Source: Streptomyces fumigatiscleroticus
GTDB taxonomy: Bacteria > Actinomycetota > Actinomycetes > Streptomycetales > Streptomycetaceae
Direction of reading: 5' to 3'
Assembly (NCBI RefSeq): GCF_014647975.1
Contig: NZ_BMQF01000016.1
Span: forward strand, 62,001-126,000
DNA length: 64,000 nt
Shown: piece by piece, positions 8,318 to 16,146 of the stretch
How the letters are laid out: each line of letters starts with the position of its first letter
Numbering within the stretch: the first letter of the stretch is position 1
Program-made: the position numbers and the translations under genes
Notes under the pieces: generated by a model
The model's database searches: none
What the model was told of the DNA's origin: nothing
Seen by the model: only the letters and a program-made list of their open reading frames with translations

Positions 8318-8671
8318 GGGGCCGTGTCGGCATGGCGGCCCCGCCGCGCGGGCGGCCGTCGCACCACGGCGCGCCACGGGCCGATGGCGTGCGGGTCAGG
8401 GCGTACGGGTCAGGGCGTGCGGGTCGGTCGCGCGCCCCGTGCGCCGGGCGGCTCCGGCCCGGTGACCGGCGTGCGGTGCGGCACGCGTTCCCCCTCCGCC
8501 TCAACAGCGGGATTGGCACCACCCGGACGCGAAGCCGCCCCCTTCACGCGGTTCCCGGTCACCACCACCGGTGTTTGCCTGATACATACGCCGCGCCCGG
8601 CGCATCAGCGCCACGAGACCGCTGCCCTCACCGGACCACCCGCCCACCCCCTGTCGCCCCACGGAGGCACT

Positions 8672-10120
8672 GTGTCCGCACCCGAAAGCGCCCCCGGCCC
8701 CGTCACCGACGAGCCGGCCCCCCAACCCGCGGCGGAGGCCGACGGCCGGCTCACCAGTCTGGGCACCCGGGCGGCGCGCCAGCTGGCGACCACCGCCAAG
8801 ACCGTGCCGCAGATGCAGGCCATCAGCTCCCGGTGGCTGCTGAGGAGGCTGCCCTGGGTGGACGTCAAGGGCGGCACCTACCGCGTCAACCGGCGTCTCC
8901 AGGTGCGGACCGGGCACGGGCGGGTGGGGTTCCAGCACAACGGTGCCGACGACGTCCGGGTCGTCCCCGGGACACTCACCGAACTGCCCGCGCTGCGCGG
9001 CTACTCCGACACCGCGGTCCTCACCGAGCTGGCCTCCCGGTTCCGGGCGCGTCAGGTGCGCCCCGGCGAGGTGCTCGCCGAGGCCGGACAGCCGGTCGGC
9101 GAGACCTTCCTCGTGGTCCACGGCCGCTTCCTGCGCCATGTCGCCGGCGCGTACGGCGAGGAGGAGGCCGTCGGGGTCGTCACCGACGGCGCCGGGCTGG
9201 GCGACGAGGCCGTCGGCGTGGCCGACCCGCTGTGGCCCACCTCGGTACGGGCCCAGACCGCGGGCGTGGTGCTGGCGCTGGACCGGGACGCCCTGCTGGA
9301 GCTCATCGGGCGCGCCCCCTCCCTGGCGGCCCATCTCGACGCCCATGCCGAGCGGCGGAGCAGGCCGGCGAACCGCCGGGGCGAGGCCGACATGCCGGTC
9401 CGGGCCGGCCACGCGGGCGAGCCGGTGCTTCCCGGCGGCTTCGTCGACTACGAGCTCGCGCCGCGCGAGTACGAGCTGTCCCTGACCCAGACCGTGCTGC
9501 GCGTCCACACCCGCATCGCCGACCTCTACAACGACCCGATGGACCAGACCGAGCAGCAACTCCGGCTGACCGTCGAGGAGATCCGGGAACGGCAGGAGTG
9601 GGAGCTGGTCAACAACCGGGAGTTCGGACTGCTGCACAACGTCGGCCACGACCAGCGCATCAGCACCTTCACGGGCCCGCCGACCCCCGACGACCTGGAC
9701 GAACTGCTGTCGATGCGCCGCAGCACCCGGCTCCTCCTCGCCCACCCGAAGGCCATCGCCGCCTTCTTCCGGCAGTGCAACCGGCGCGGGCTGGTGCCCG
9801 GCACCGCGAACGTCGACGGACACGAGGTGCCCGCCTGGCGCGGCGTCCCGCTCTTCCCGTGCGGCAAGATCCCGGTCACCGGGCAGTACACCAGCAGCAT
9901 CATCGCGCTGCGCACCGGCGAGGCCGACCAGGGGGTCGTCGGCCTGTACCAGACCGGCATCCCCGAGGAGTACCAGCCGGGCCTGAACGTGCGCTTCATG
10001 GGCATCGACGAGGCCGCCATCACCCGCTACCTCGTGACCGCCTACTACTCGCTGGCGATCCTCGTGCCCGACGCGGCGGGCGTCCTGGAGAACGTCCAGC
10101 TCGGCCGGACCGCCGACTGA
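8672..10120 (+). CDS. eshA: Family 2B encapsulin shell protein with cyclic-nucleotide-binding domain (EshA)
   Basis: 482 residues. An HK97-type shell fold is split by a cNMP-binding domain at about 113-228. The phosphate-binding cassette region reads 'GLGDEA' (175-180) and 'TSVRAQT' (190-196). The shell parts include 'VDVKGGTYRVNRRLQV' and, after the insert, 'LSLTQTVLRVHTRIADLYND', 'NNREFGLLHNV' and 'TGQYTSSIIALRTGEADQG'. Family 2B shells form icosahedral compartments, and the Streptomyces member is known as EshA. GTG start at 8672 with GGAGG 5 nt before it. The cargo gene follows after 19 bp. Ligand binding by the insert is inferred. Confidence 0.92.
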   Translation: MSAPESAPGPVTDEPAPQPAAEADGRLTSLGTRAARQLATTAKTVPQMQAISSRWLLRRLPWVDVKGGTYRVNRRLQVRTGHGRVGFQHNGADDVRVVPGTLTELPALRGYSDTAVLTELASRFRARQVRPGEVLAEAGQPVGETFLVVHGRFLRHVAGAYGEEEAVGVVTDGAGLGDEAVGVADPLWPTSVRAQTAGVVLALDRDALLELIGRAPSLAAHLDAHAERRSRPANRRGEADMPVRAGHAGEPVLPGGFVDYELAPREYELSLTQTVLRVHTRIADLYNDPMDQTEQQLRLTVEEIRERQEWELVNNREFGLLHNVGHDQRISTFTGPPTPDDLDELLSMRRSTRLLLAHPKAIAAFFRQCNRRGLVPGTANVDGHEVPAWRGVPLFPCGKIPVTGQYTSSIIALRTGEADQGVVGLYQTGIPEEYQPGLNVRFMGIDEAAITRYLVTAYYSLAILVPDAAGVLENVQLGRTAD

Positions 10121-10139
10121 CCCGGACGGAGAAACGCCC

Positions 10140-11609
10140 ATGACCGCCTCCCCGCCGCCCCCCGCCGGCACACCCTCGCTCCCGCCGCCCCCCGCCGGCA
10201 CACCCTCGATCCCGCCGCCCCCCGCCGGCGCACCCTCGCTCCCACCGGCTCCGCTTCCTCCGACGACCGCGGCGACACCACCACCGGCCCCATCGGCCAC
10301 GGCGGCCACGGCGGCTCCCGCCGCGGCGCCTGCCGTTCCCCGGATCCCCGTCGCCCCGTTCCCCGCCACCACCCCGGCCGCGCCGGCTCCCCGCACTCCC
10401 CCGCCCTCCCCGGCCGCGATCCCCGTTCCCCCGGTCCCCACTGCCCCCTCACTCCCCGCCCCCTCCCTCACCTCCGCGGCACCCGCCCCGGCCGCTTCCC
10501 CGCGTGCCGTCCCCCGGGTCCCCGCTCCCCCGCCTCCCGTGATCGCCGTACCCCCGCCGCCTGCCGCTGCCGCCCCCTCCCCTCCCGCACCGCGCCTGCC
10601 CGGCCCGCCGAGCCCGGCCCGCACCGCGCGGGCCCGGCGCACCGGGGCCGTTCCGGGGCTGAGGCACCGGCCCGCCGTACCCGCCGATCCCGCGAAGGTG
10701 GCGGCGGTCGACCACCGGCTGGAGGAGTGGGCCCGCGGACTCGACCTGTTCCCCGAGGAGTGGACCGGGGACTTCGCCGGATTCCAGTTCGGCCGGGCCG
10801 TGGTGCTCCAGCACCCGGGCGCGGCCGACTTCGAGCGCCTCGTCGTCGCCGGCAAGCTGCTGCTCGCCGAGAACCTCGTCGACGACTGCTACTGCGAGGA
10901 CCGGGGCGGCTCCCCGCGCGGACTGGGCGGCCGGCTGATCATGGCCCAGTCGGCGATCGACCCGTACCACGGCACCCCCGAGCTGGAGGAGCGGTGGCGG
11001 TGCGGGATGCAGGCGGACGGGCCGCTGCGGTCGTACCACTGGGCCATGAAGGACTACGCCGTCTTCGCCACCCCCAGCCAGAGCGACCGGTTCGTGCACG
11101 ACATCGCCCGGCTGCACCTCGGCTATCTCGCCGAGGCCGCCTGGACGGAGACCCGGCATGTGCCGCGGGTGTGGGAGTACCTGGTGATGCGGCAGTTCAA
11201 CAACTTCCGCCCCTGCCTGTCGATCGTCGACGCGGTCGACGGCTACGAGCTGCCCGAGCCGGTCTACGCCCGCCCCGAGATCCAGCGCGTGACCGCCCTC
11301 GCCTGCAACGCCACCACGATCGTCAACGACCTGTACTCCTTCACCAAGGAACTGGCCAACGACCCGACCCACCTCAACCTGCCGCAGGTGATCGCCGCCA
11401 ATGAGCAGTGCGGGCTGAAGGCCGCCTATCTGAAGGCCGTGGAGATCCACAACCAGATCATGGAGGCCTTCGAGAACGAGGCGGCGGCGCTGTCCGCCGC
11501 TTCGCCGCTCGTCGAGCGCTACGCCCGGTCCCTGGCGGCCTGGGTGTCCGGCAACCACGAGTGGCACGCCACCAACACCCACCGCTACCACCTGCCGGAC
11601 TACTGGTGA
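10140..11609 (+). CDS. 2-methylisoborneol synthase with disordered N-terminal cargo domain
   Basis: 489 residues. Residues 1-165 are Pro/Ala/Ser-rich and disordered; residues 170-185 (VPGLRHRPAVPADP) lead into a class I terpene cyclase. The Mg-binding acidic motif is DDCYCED at 248-254, and the NSE triad is 'NDLYSFTKE' at 396-404. The enzyme cyclises 2-methylgeranyl diphosphate to 2-methylisoborneol. The long N-terminus is expected to target it to the encapsulin encoded directly upstream. ATG with GGAG 10 nt ahead. It is somewhat longer than the roughly 440-residue S. coelicolor enzyme, mainly through proline-rich repeats. Confidence 0.93.
   Translation: MTASPPPPAGTPSLPPPPAGTPSIPPPPAGAPSLPPAPLPPTTAATPPPAPSATAATAAPAAAPAVPRIPVAPFPATTPAAPAPRTPPPSPAAIPVPPVPTAPSLPAPSLTSAAPAPAASPRAVPRVPAPPPPVIAVPPPPAAAAPSPPAPRLPGPPSPARTARARRTGAVPGLRHRPAVPADPAKVAAVDHRLEEWARGLDLFPEEWTGDFAGFQFGRAVVLQHPGAADFERLVVAGKLLLAENLVDDCYCEDRGGSPRGLGGRLIMAQSAIDPYHGTPELEERWRCGMQADGPLRSYHWAMKDYAVFATPSQSDRFVHDIARLHLGYLAEAAWTETRHVPRVWEYLVMRQFNNFRPCLSIVDAVDGYELPEPVYARPEIQRVTALACNATTIVNDLYSFTKELANDPTHLNLPQVIAANEQCGLKAAYLKAVEIHNQIMEAFENEAAALSAASPLVERYARSLAAWVSGNHEWHATNTHRYHLPDYW
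10151..10240 (+). repeat. Three 30-bp tandem repeats inside the MIB synthase N-terminus
   Basis: Units 10151-10180, 10181-10210 and 10211-10240 are nearly identical and encode PPPPAGTPSL, PPPPAGTPSI and PPPPAGAPSL. Such in-frame 10-residue units can expand or shrink by slippage without breaking the gene. Confidence 0.9.
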
Positions 11610-11654
11610 CACACATCTCCGACCCATCACCGGATGCACGACTAGGAGCCACCT

Positions 11655-12530
11655 TTGCCCATCGCCGAAACCGGCACCACCGCCTCACGGGTGCCGACCC
11701 AGTCCACGTACCAGAACCGCGTCGCGGAGTACTGGAACGCCGAGGAGAACCCGGTCAACCTCGAACTCGGCAGGCTCGACGGCCTGTACCACCACCACTA
11801 CGGCGTCGGGGACGTCGACTGGTCCGTGCTCGAGGATCCCGACGCCGCCCGGCGCCGGGAGCGGATCACCGAGGAACTGCACCGCCTGGAACACACCCAG
11901 GCCGAACTCCTCGCCGCCCGCCTCGGCTCCCTCACCCCCGACGACCGCGTCTTCGACGCCGGCTGCGGGCGCGGCGGCGGCAGCGTCGTGGCCCATCTGC
12001 GCTACGGCTGTCATGCCGACGGCGTCACGATCTCCGGCAAGCAGGCCGACTTCGCCAACGAGCAGGCCCGCGCCCGCGGCATCGACGACAAGGTGCGCTA
12101 CCACTGCCGCAACATGCTGGACACGGGCTTCGCCTCCGGTGCCTACGCCGCGTCGTGGAACAACGAGTCCACCATGTACGTGGAGCTGGAGCTGCTCTTC
12201 GCCGAGCACGCCCGGCTGCTGCGCCGCGGCGGACGCTACGTGGTGATCACCGGCTGCTACAACGACACCTACGGGCAGGCCTCGCGCGAGGTGTCCCTCA
12301 TCAACGCCCACTACATCTGTGACATCCACCCGCGGTCGGCATACTTCCGCGCGCTGGCCCGCAACCGGCTCGTCCCCGTCCATGTGCAGGACCTCACCGA
12401 CGCCACGATTCCCTACTGGGAGCTGCGCAAGCAGGCCGACCACCTGGTCACGGGCATCGAGGACACGTTCCTGACCGCCTACAAGAACGGCAGCTTCCAG
12501 TACCTGCTGATCGCCGCCGACCGCGTCTGA
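11655..12530 (+). CDS. Geranyl diphosphate 2-C-methyltransferase
   Basis: 291 residues, SAM-dependent C-methyltransferase of the GPPMT family. Motif I is 'VFDAGCGRGGGSV' at 99-111. The family-specific N-terminus 'YQNRVAEYWNAEENPVNLELG' (first 20: YQNRVAEYWNAEENPVNLEL) and 'LYHHHYGVG' binds the diphosphate substrate. It methylates C2 of geranyl diphosphate, the first committed step to 2-methylisoborneol. TTG start at 11655 with AGGAG 6 nt upstream, 45 bp after the synthase stop, so it is the third gene of the operon. Confidence 0.93.
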   Translation: MPIAETGTTASRVPTQSTYQNRVAEYWNAEENPVNLELGRLDGLYHHHYGVGDVDWSVLEDPDAARRRERITEELHRLEHTQAELLAARLGSLTPDDRVFDAGCGRGGGSVVAHLRYGCHADGVTISGKQADFANEQARARGIDDKVRYHCRNMLDTGFASGAYAASWNNESTMYVELELLFAEHARLLRRGGRYVVITGCYNDTYGQASREVSLINAHYICDIHPRSAYFRALARNRLVPVHVQDLTDATIPYWELRKQADHLVTGIEDTFLTAYKNGSFQYLLIAADRV

Positions 12531-12608
12531 CCCAGGCGGCGAGCACCGAAAAGAGTTCGACACGGCACATGCCGGCCGTCTGTAATGCGACGCGTGTGTG
12601 CCCTGAGA

Positions 12609-13496
12609 ATGCACGCGGACGAGCTGGAGATCGACGCTCCGCTCGTCCGCCGGCTCGTCGCCGGCCAGTTCCCCCGCTGGGCGGGGCTGCCCGTGCGGCG
12701 TCTTCAGTCGTCCGGGACCGAGAACGCCATGTTCCGGCTGGGCGCGGACAAGGTGGTGCGGCTGCCCCGGCTGCCCCGGGCGGTCGCCGACATCGAGCAC
12801 GAGCGGCGGTGGCTGCCCCGGCTCGGCCCGCACCTGCCCTGCGCCGCGCCGGAGCCGCTCGCGCCGGGCGGGCCCGGCGAGGGGTTCCCTTGGCCGTGGT
12901 CCGTGTACCGGTGGCTGGACGGCCACAATCCGGTCGCCGGCTCCCTGAGCCGACCCGAGCCGCTCGCCCGCGACCTGGCGGGCTTCGTCCGCGCCCTGCG
13001 CGCCGTCGATCCCGTGGGCGGGCCGCCGGGCCACCGGGGCGTCCCCCTGGTGACGCGGGACGCCCCGACCCGCGAGGCCATCGCCCAGCTGGACGGGGCC
13101 GTCGACACGGAGGCGGTGACGGTCCTGTGGGAGGAGGCCCTGCGGGCCCCCGTGCGGAGCGGGCCGCCCGCCTGGGCCCACGGCGACCTGTCGCCCGGCA
13201 ATGTGCTCGTCGACGGCGGCGGCCGGCTCTCCGCCGTGATCGACTTCGCCACCGCGGGCGTGGGCGACCCCGCCGTCGACCTGATCGTGGCCTGGAACCT
13301 GCTGCCCGCCGCGGTGCGCGGCATGTTCCGCGAGGCGGTCGGCGCCGACGAGGCCGAGTGGGCGCGCGGCCGGGGCTGGGCGCTGTCGATCGCGCTCATC
13401 GCCCTGCCGTACTACGAGCGGACCAACCCGCCGCTCGCCGCCAACTCCCGGCATGTCATCGGCCAGATCCTGGCGGAGGCGGAGGAGGAGGCGTAG
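12609..13496 (+). CDS. Aminoglycoside phosphotransferase (APH) family kinase
   Basis: About 295 residues with a protein-kinase-like fold. The catalytic loop is 'AWAHGDLSPGNVLV' (HGD-x4-N) and the metal-binding Asp is in 'VIDFATAGVGDPAVDL'. The N-terminal lobe has 'SSGTENAMFRLG' and 'VVRLPR'. Similar proteins are annotated as aminoglycoside or macrolide kinases, but most have no shown resistance role. ATG 12609 is preferred over ATG 12585; neither has a strong ribosome site. It lies 78 bp after the methyltransferase and may be read through from that operon. Confidence 0.82.
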   Translation: MHADELEIDAPLVRRLVAGQFPRWAGLPVRRLQSSGTENAMFRLGADKVVRLPRLPRAVADIEHERRWLPRLGPHLPCAAPEPLAPGGPGEGFPWPWSVYRWLDGHNPVAGSLSRPEPLARDLAGFVRALRAVDPVGGPPGHRGVPLVTRDAPTREAIAQLDGAVDTEAVTVLWEEALRAPVRSGPPAWAHGDLSPGNVLVDGGGRLSAVIDFATAGVGDPAVDLIVAWNLLPAAVRGMFREAVGADEAEWARGRGWALSIALIALPYYERTNPPLAANSRHVIGQILAEAEEEA

Positions 13497-13527
13497 GAAC
13501 GTCGGGCGCGCGGCGGCCGGAGCGGGG

Positions 13528-14010
13528 TCACTCGCTCGCGTACGCCTTCTCCAGGGCGGCGATGTCGAACTTGCCCATCGACATCATCGCCCGCGTCGCC
13601 CGGGCCGCCTTCTCCGGATCCGGGTCGGCGATCATGTCGGTCAGCCTGCCGGGTACGACCTGCCAGGACAGGCCGTACCTGTCCTTGAGCCAGCCGCACG
13701 GGCCCGGCTGTCCGCCGCCCTCGGTGAGCCTGCTCCAGTAGTGGTCGACCTCCTCCTGATCGGCGCAGATGATCTGGAAGGAGACCGACTCGCTGAACGT
13801 GAACTCGGGGCCGCCGTTCAGCGCGACGAACCGCTGGCCGTTGGCGACGAACTCCACGGTGACCACGGAGCCGGCCGGGCCCGGTCCGGCCTCGGTGCAG
13901 CGGGTGGTCCTGCCGATGCGGGAGTTCTCGAAGACCGACACGTAGAACTGGGCGGCCTCCTCGGCCTGGCCGTCGAACCAGAGACATGTGGTGAAACCTT
14001 CGGTGGTCAT
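13528..14010 (-). CDS. VOC family protein (PhnB-like)
   Basis: 160 residues. 'FTTCLWFDGQAEEAAQFYVS' then 'SVVTVEFVANGQRFVALNGG' match the PhnB/3-demethylubiquinone-methyltransferase-like VOC subgroup, which includes 'DRYGLSWQVVP' near the end. Function unknown. ATG 14010 has GGAGG 5 nt before it, which decides the start over an upstream ATG at 14016. Divergent from clpP3. Confidence 0.88.
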   Translation of the reverse strand: MTTEGFTTCLWFDGQAEEAAQFYVSVFENSRIGRTTRCTEAGPGPAGSVVTVEFVANGQRFVALNGGPEFTFSESVSFQIICADQEEVDHYWSRLTEGGGQPGPCGWLKDRYGLSWQVVPGRLTDMIADPDPEKAARATRAMMSMGKFDIAALEKAYASE

Positions 14011-14125
14011 GAGCACCTCCAGGGCGCCTGGTCAGGGAACGCGGTCGGCAGTACAGACCCGGCGGCGCCACGGAACTCATCGGTGACCCGCCGGCCGGGC
14101 GAGAAGCGGGCGGGGGCGCGAGCGC

Positions 14126-14155
14126 TCTGCCCGTGGCGAATCTGCCGCGGGCAGA
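14126..14155 (+). promoter_or_regulatory. Two abutting PopR-type operator palindromes
   Basis: Box 1 (14126-14140) is TCTGCC-CGT-GGCGAA and box 2 (14141-14155) is TCTGCC-GCG-GGCAGA. Box 2 is a perfect TCTGCC-N3-GGCAGA dyad and box 1 a degenerate copy directly touching it. They lie 124-153 bp before clpP3. In S. lividans PopR activates the clpP3 clpP4 operon through imperfect palindromes upstream of its promoter, and popR is present just downstream of the operon here. Confidence 0.75.
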
Positions 14156-14278
14156 GAAATCCCCGGTGGGCGCGGTTCCGGGCCCAGAGTGGGGAGCGAG
14201 CGCGGCGCCCGCCGCCGCGTACGACCGAACTCCACTGGTCGATGACTCGACACATCGACATCTCGACAAGGAGCGACG

Positions 14279-14932
14279 ATGTCTCCATTCACCGCCGGCC
14301 CGGCGCCGGTTCCGCTGCCCCGGGCCGAGGAGGGCGACACCCCCGCGACCCGGTTCGACGACCATCTCGCCGCCCAGCTGCTCGGGCAGCGGATCGTCCT
14401 CCTCGGCACCCAGGTCGACGAGGTCTCCGCGAACCGGGTCTGCGCCCAGCTGCTGATCCTGTCCGCGGAGGACCCGCGCACCGACATCAGCCTGTACATC
14501 AACAGTCCCGGCGGCTCCGTCCACGCGGGCCTGGCCATCTACGACACGATGCGGCTGATCCCCAACGACGTCTCCACGCTCGCCATGGGCTTCGCGGCCA
14601 GCATGGGGCAGTTCCTGCTCAGCGTCGGCGCGCCCGGCAAGCGCTACGCCCTGCCGAACGCGCGGATCATGATGCACCAGCCGTCGGCGGGCATCGGCGG
14701 CACCACCGCCGACATCGAGATCCAGGCGGAGAACCTGGAGTTCACCAAGCGGACCATCGAGCGGATCACCGCCGAGCACACCGGCCAGAGCCCGGAGACC
14801 ATCTCCCGGGACGGCGACCGCGACCGCTGGTTCACGGCCGAGGAGGCCAGGGAGTACGGCATGGTCGACCGGGTCGTTCAGTCGCTCGCCGACGTCCGCC
14901 CGGCCGCGACGAGGCGACGGATGGGGCTGTGA
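14279..14932 (+). CDS. clpP3: ATP-dependent Clp protease proteolytic subunit ClpP3
   Basis: 217 residues, S14 serine peptidase. The catalytic triad is intact: Ser in 'GFAASMGQFLL', His in 'ARIMMHQPSAG' and Asp in 'GDRDRWFTAEEA'. It assembles in tetradecameric barrels with an AAA+ unfoldase. An N-terminal propeptide of about 25 residues precedes the conserved 'DDHLAAQLLGQRIVLLG'. ATG with AAGGAG 6 nt upstream. The next ClpP gene starts 1 bp after the stop, so they form one operon. Synteny with popR identifies this as the clpP3 locus. Confidence 0.93.
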   Translation: MSPFTAGPAPVPLPRAEEGDTPATRFDDHLAAQLLGQRIVLLGTQVDEVSANRVCAQLLILSAEDPRTDISLYINSPGGSVHAGLAIYDTMRLIPNDVSTLAMGFAASMGQFLLSVGAPGKRYALPNARIMMHQPSAGIGGTTADIEIQAENLEFTKRTIERITAEHTGQSPETISRDGDRDRWFTAEEAREYGMVDRVVQSLADVRPAATRRRMGL

Positions 14933-14933
14933 C

Positions 14934-15536
14934 ATGGGGACGTACACGATTCCGAACGTCGTCGAGCGGACCCCGCAGGGCGAGCGGTCCTACGACGTGT
15001 TCAGCCGGCTGCTCTCGGAGCGGATCATCTTCATCGGCACCGAGATCGACGACGGCGTCGCCAACGTCGTCATCGCGCAACTTCTCCATCTGGAGTCGGC
15101 GGCCCCGGAGCGGGAGATCGCGATCTACCTCAACTCGCCCGGCGGATCGTTCACTTCCCTGATGGCGATCTACGACACCATGACGTTCGTGCAGGCGCCG
15201 ATCTCGACCTTCTGCGTCGGGCAGGCGGCCTCCACGGCGGCCGTGCTGCTGGCCGGCGGGGACCCCGGGCGGCGGTTCGTGCTGGAGCACGCGCGCGTGC
15301 TGCTCGGCCAGCCGGCCAGCGGCGGACGGCAGGGCACGGTGTCCGATCTGGCGCTCCAGGCCAAGGAGATGGTGCGGATCCGCGGCCAGGTCGAGGAGGT
15401 GCTGGCCCGGCACACCCACCACGACGTGGCCACGCTGCGCGCGGACATGGACCGCGACAAGGTGTTCACCGCGTCGGAGGCGGTGGCGTACGGCCTGGCC
15501 GACGAGGTGCTCAGCCGGCGCCTCGTGGGGGTCTGA
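14934..15536 (+). CDS. clpP4: ClpP4 subunit, catalytic histidine position replaced by glycine
   Basis: 200 residues, clear ClpP fold ('FIGTEIDDGVANVVIAQLLH', 'IYLNSPGGSFTSLMAIYDTM'). The nucleophile Ser is present in 'GQAASTAAVLL' and the Asp in 'MDRDKVFTASEA'. The normal 'HQP' that carries the catalytic His reads 'VLLGQPASGG', so His is replaced by Gly. The subunit is therefore probably inactive or dependent on ClpP3 in a mixed ring. One base separates it from clpP3. Confidence 0.92.
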   Translation: MGTYTIPNVVERTPQGERSYDVFSRLLSERIIFIGTEIDDGVANVVIAQLLHLESAAPEREIAIYLNSPGGSFTSLMAIYDTMTFVQAPISTFCVGQAASTAAVLLAGGDPGRRFVLEHARVLLGQPASGGRQGTVSDLALQAKEMVRIRGQVEEVLARHTHHDVATLRADMDRDKVFTASEAVAYGLADEVLSRRLVGV

Positions 15537-15572
15537 GGCGCCGGCCGGGGCCGTCGGGCCGTGCGGATGCCG

Positions 15573-16061
15573 TCAGGCGGCCAGGCACAGTCCGTCGTAG
15601 CGCGAGGCGGACGGGCCGCGGGTGCGGTCCGGACGCCGGGAGACGGCGGGCCGGGTGAGCTGTCCGTGGGCCCGCGCCAGCAGGTCGCCCAGGCCGAGGC
15701 CGAGGGCGTGGGCGGCGGCCGCGAGCACCTCCGAGGAGGCCTCCTTGCGGCCGCGCTCGACCTCCGAGAGATACGGCATGGAGATACGGGCGGCCTCGGC
15801 CACCTCCTTGAGGGTGCGTTCCTGGGCGAGCCGCTCACGGCGCAGGACATCGCCGATCAGATCGCGCCACAGGGGCTCTCGGGAGGCGGGGGCCGCGGGA
15901 TCCGGGCGACGGTCCGGCACGGCCGCCGGACGGGCCTCGGGGCGGATCGCGGGGCGGGCCTCGGGGCGGATCGCGGGGCGGATCGCCGGGCGGGTCTCCT
16001 GGCGCGCGTTCTTCGGGCGCAGCGCAATGACGCGGGCTTCGTTCGGCACTTGGTCGCTCAC
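15573..16061 (-). CDS. popR: PopR, XRE-type activator of clpP3-clpP4
   Basis: 162 residues. Residues 65-130 hold an XRE helix-turn-helix of the ClgR/PopR type ('RRERLAQERTLKEVAEAARI', 'SMPYLSEVERGRKEASSEVL'). The N-terminus is a low-complexity Arg-Pro-Glu-Ala repeat, and the C-terminus ends 'DGLCLAA'. In S. lividans the two C-terminal alanines of PopR mark it for degradation by ClpP1/ClpP2; the same ending is present here. It is convergent with clpP4. GTG start at 16061 has little ribosome-site spacing; an internal GTG 4 codons later is an alternative. Confidence 0.9.
   Translation of the reverse strand: MSDQVPNEARVIALRPKNARQETRPAIRPAIRPEARPAIRPEARPAAVPDRRPDPAAPASREPLWRDLIGDVLRRERLAQERTLKEVAEAARISMPYLSEVERGRKEASSEVLAAAAHALGLGLGDLLARAHGQLTRPAVSRRPDRTRGPSASRYDGLCLAA
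15931..15978 (-). repeat. 24-bp perfect tandem duplication within popR
   Basis: Bases 15931-15954 and 15955-15978 are identical, followed by a partial third copy to about 15990. They encode the repeating 'RPAIRPEA' segment N-terminal to the DNA-binding domain. The length of this linker is likely variable between strains. Confidence 0.85.
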
Positions 16062-16146
16062 CTCTTCAGCCTAGGAGCGCGGGACGTGGAGGGAAGGGCC
16101 CGGCGTTCCGCCCTGAGGGGAATCAAGGCCGGTCCGGCCCGGCGGC

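Noticed and set aside
7738..10143. Long plus-strand frame across the dehydrogenase and encapsulin genes
   Set aside because: It is an Arg/Pro/Gly-rich shadow frame with no family match; the real genes have recognised domains in other frames.
12609..13496. Antibiotic resistance gene
   Set aside because: The APH fold alone does not show resistance; no antibiotic biosynthesis genes are nearby and such kinases are common in Streptomyces.
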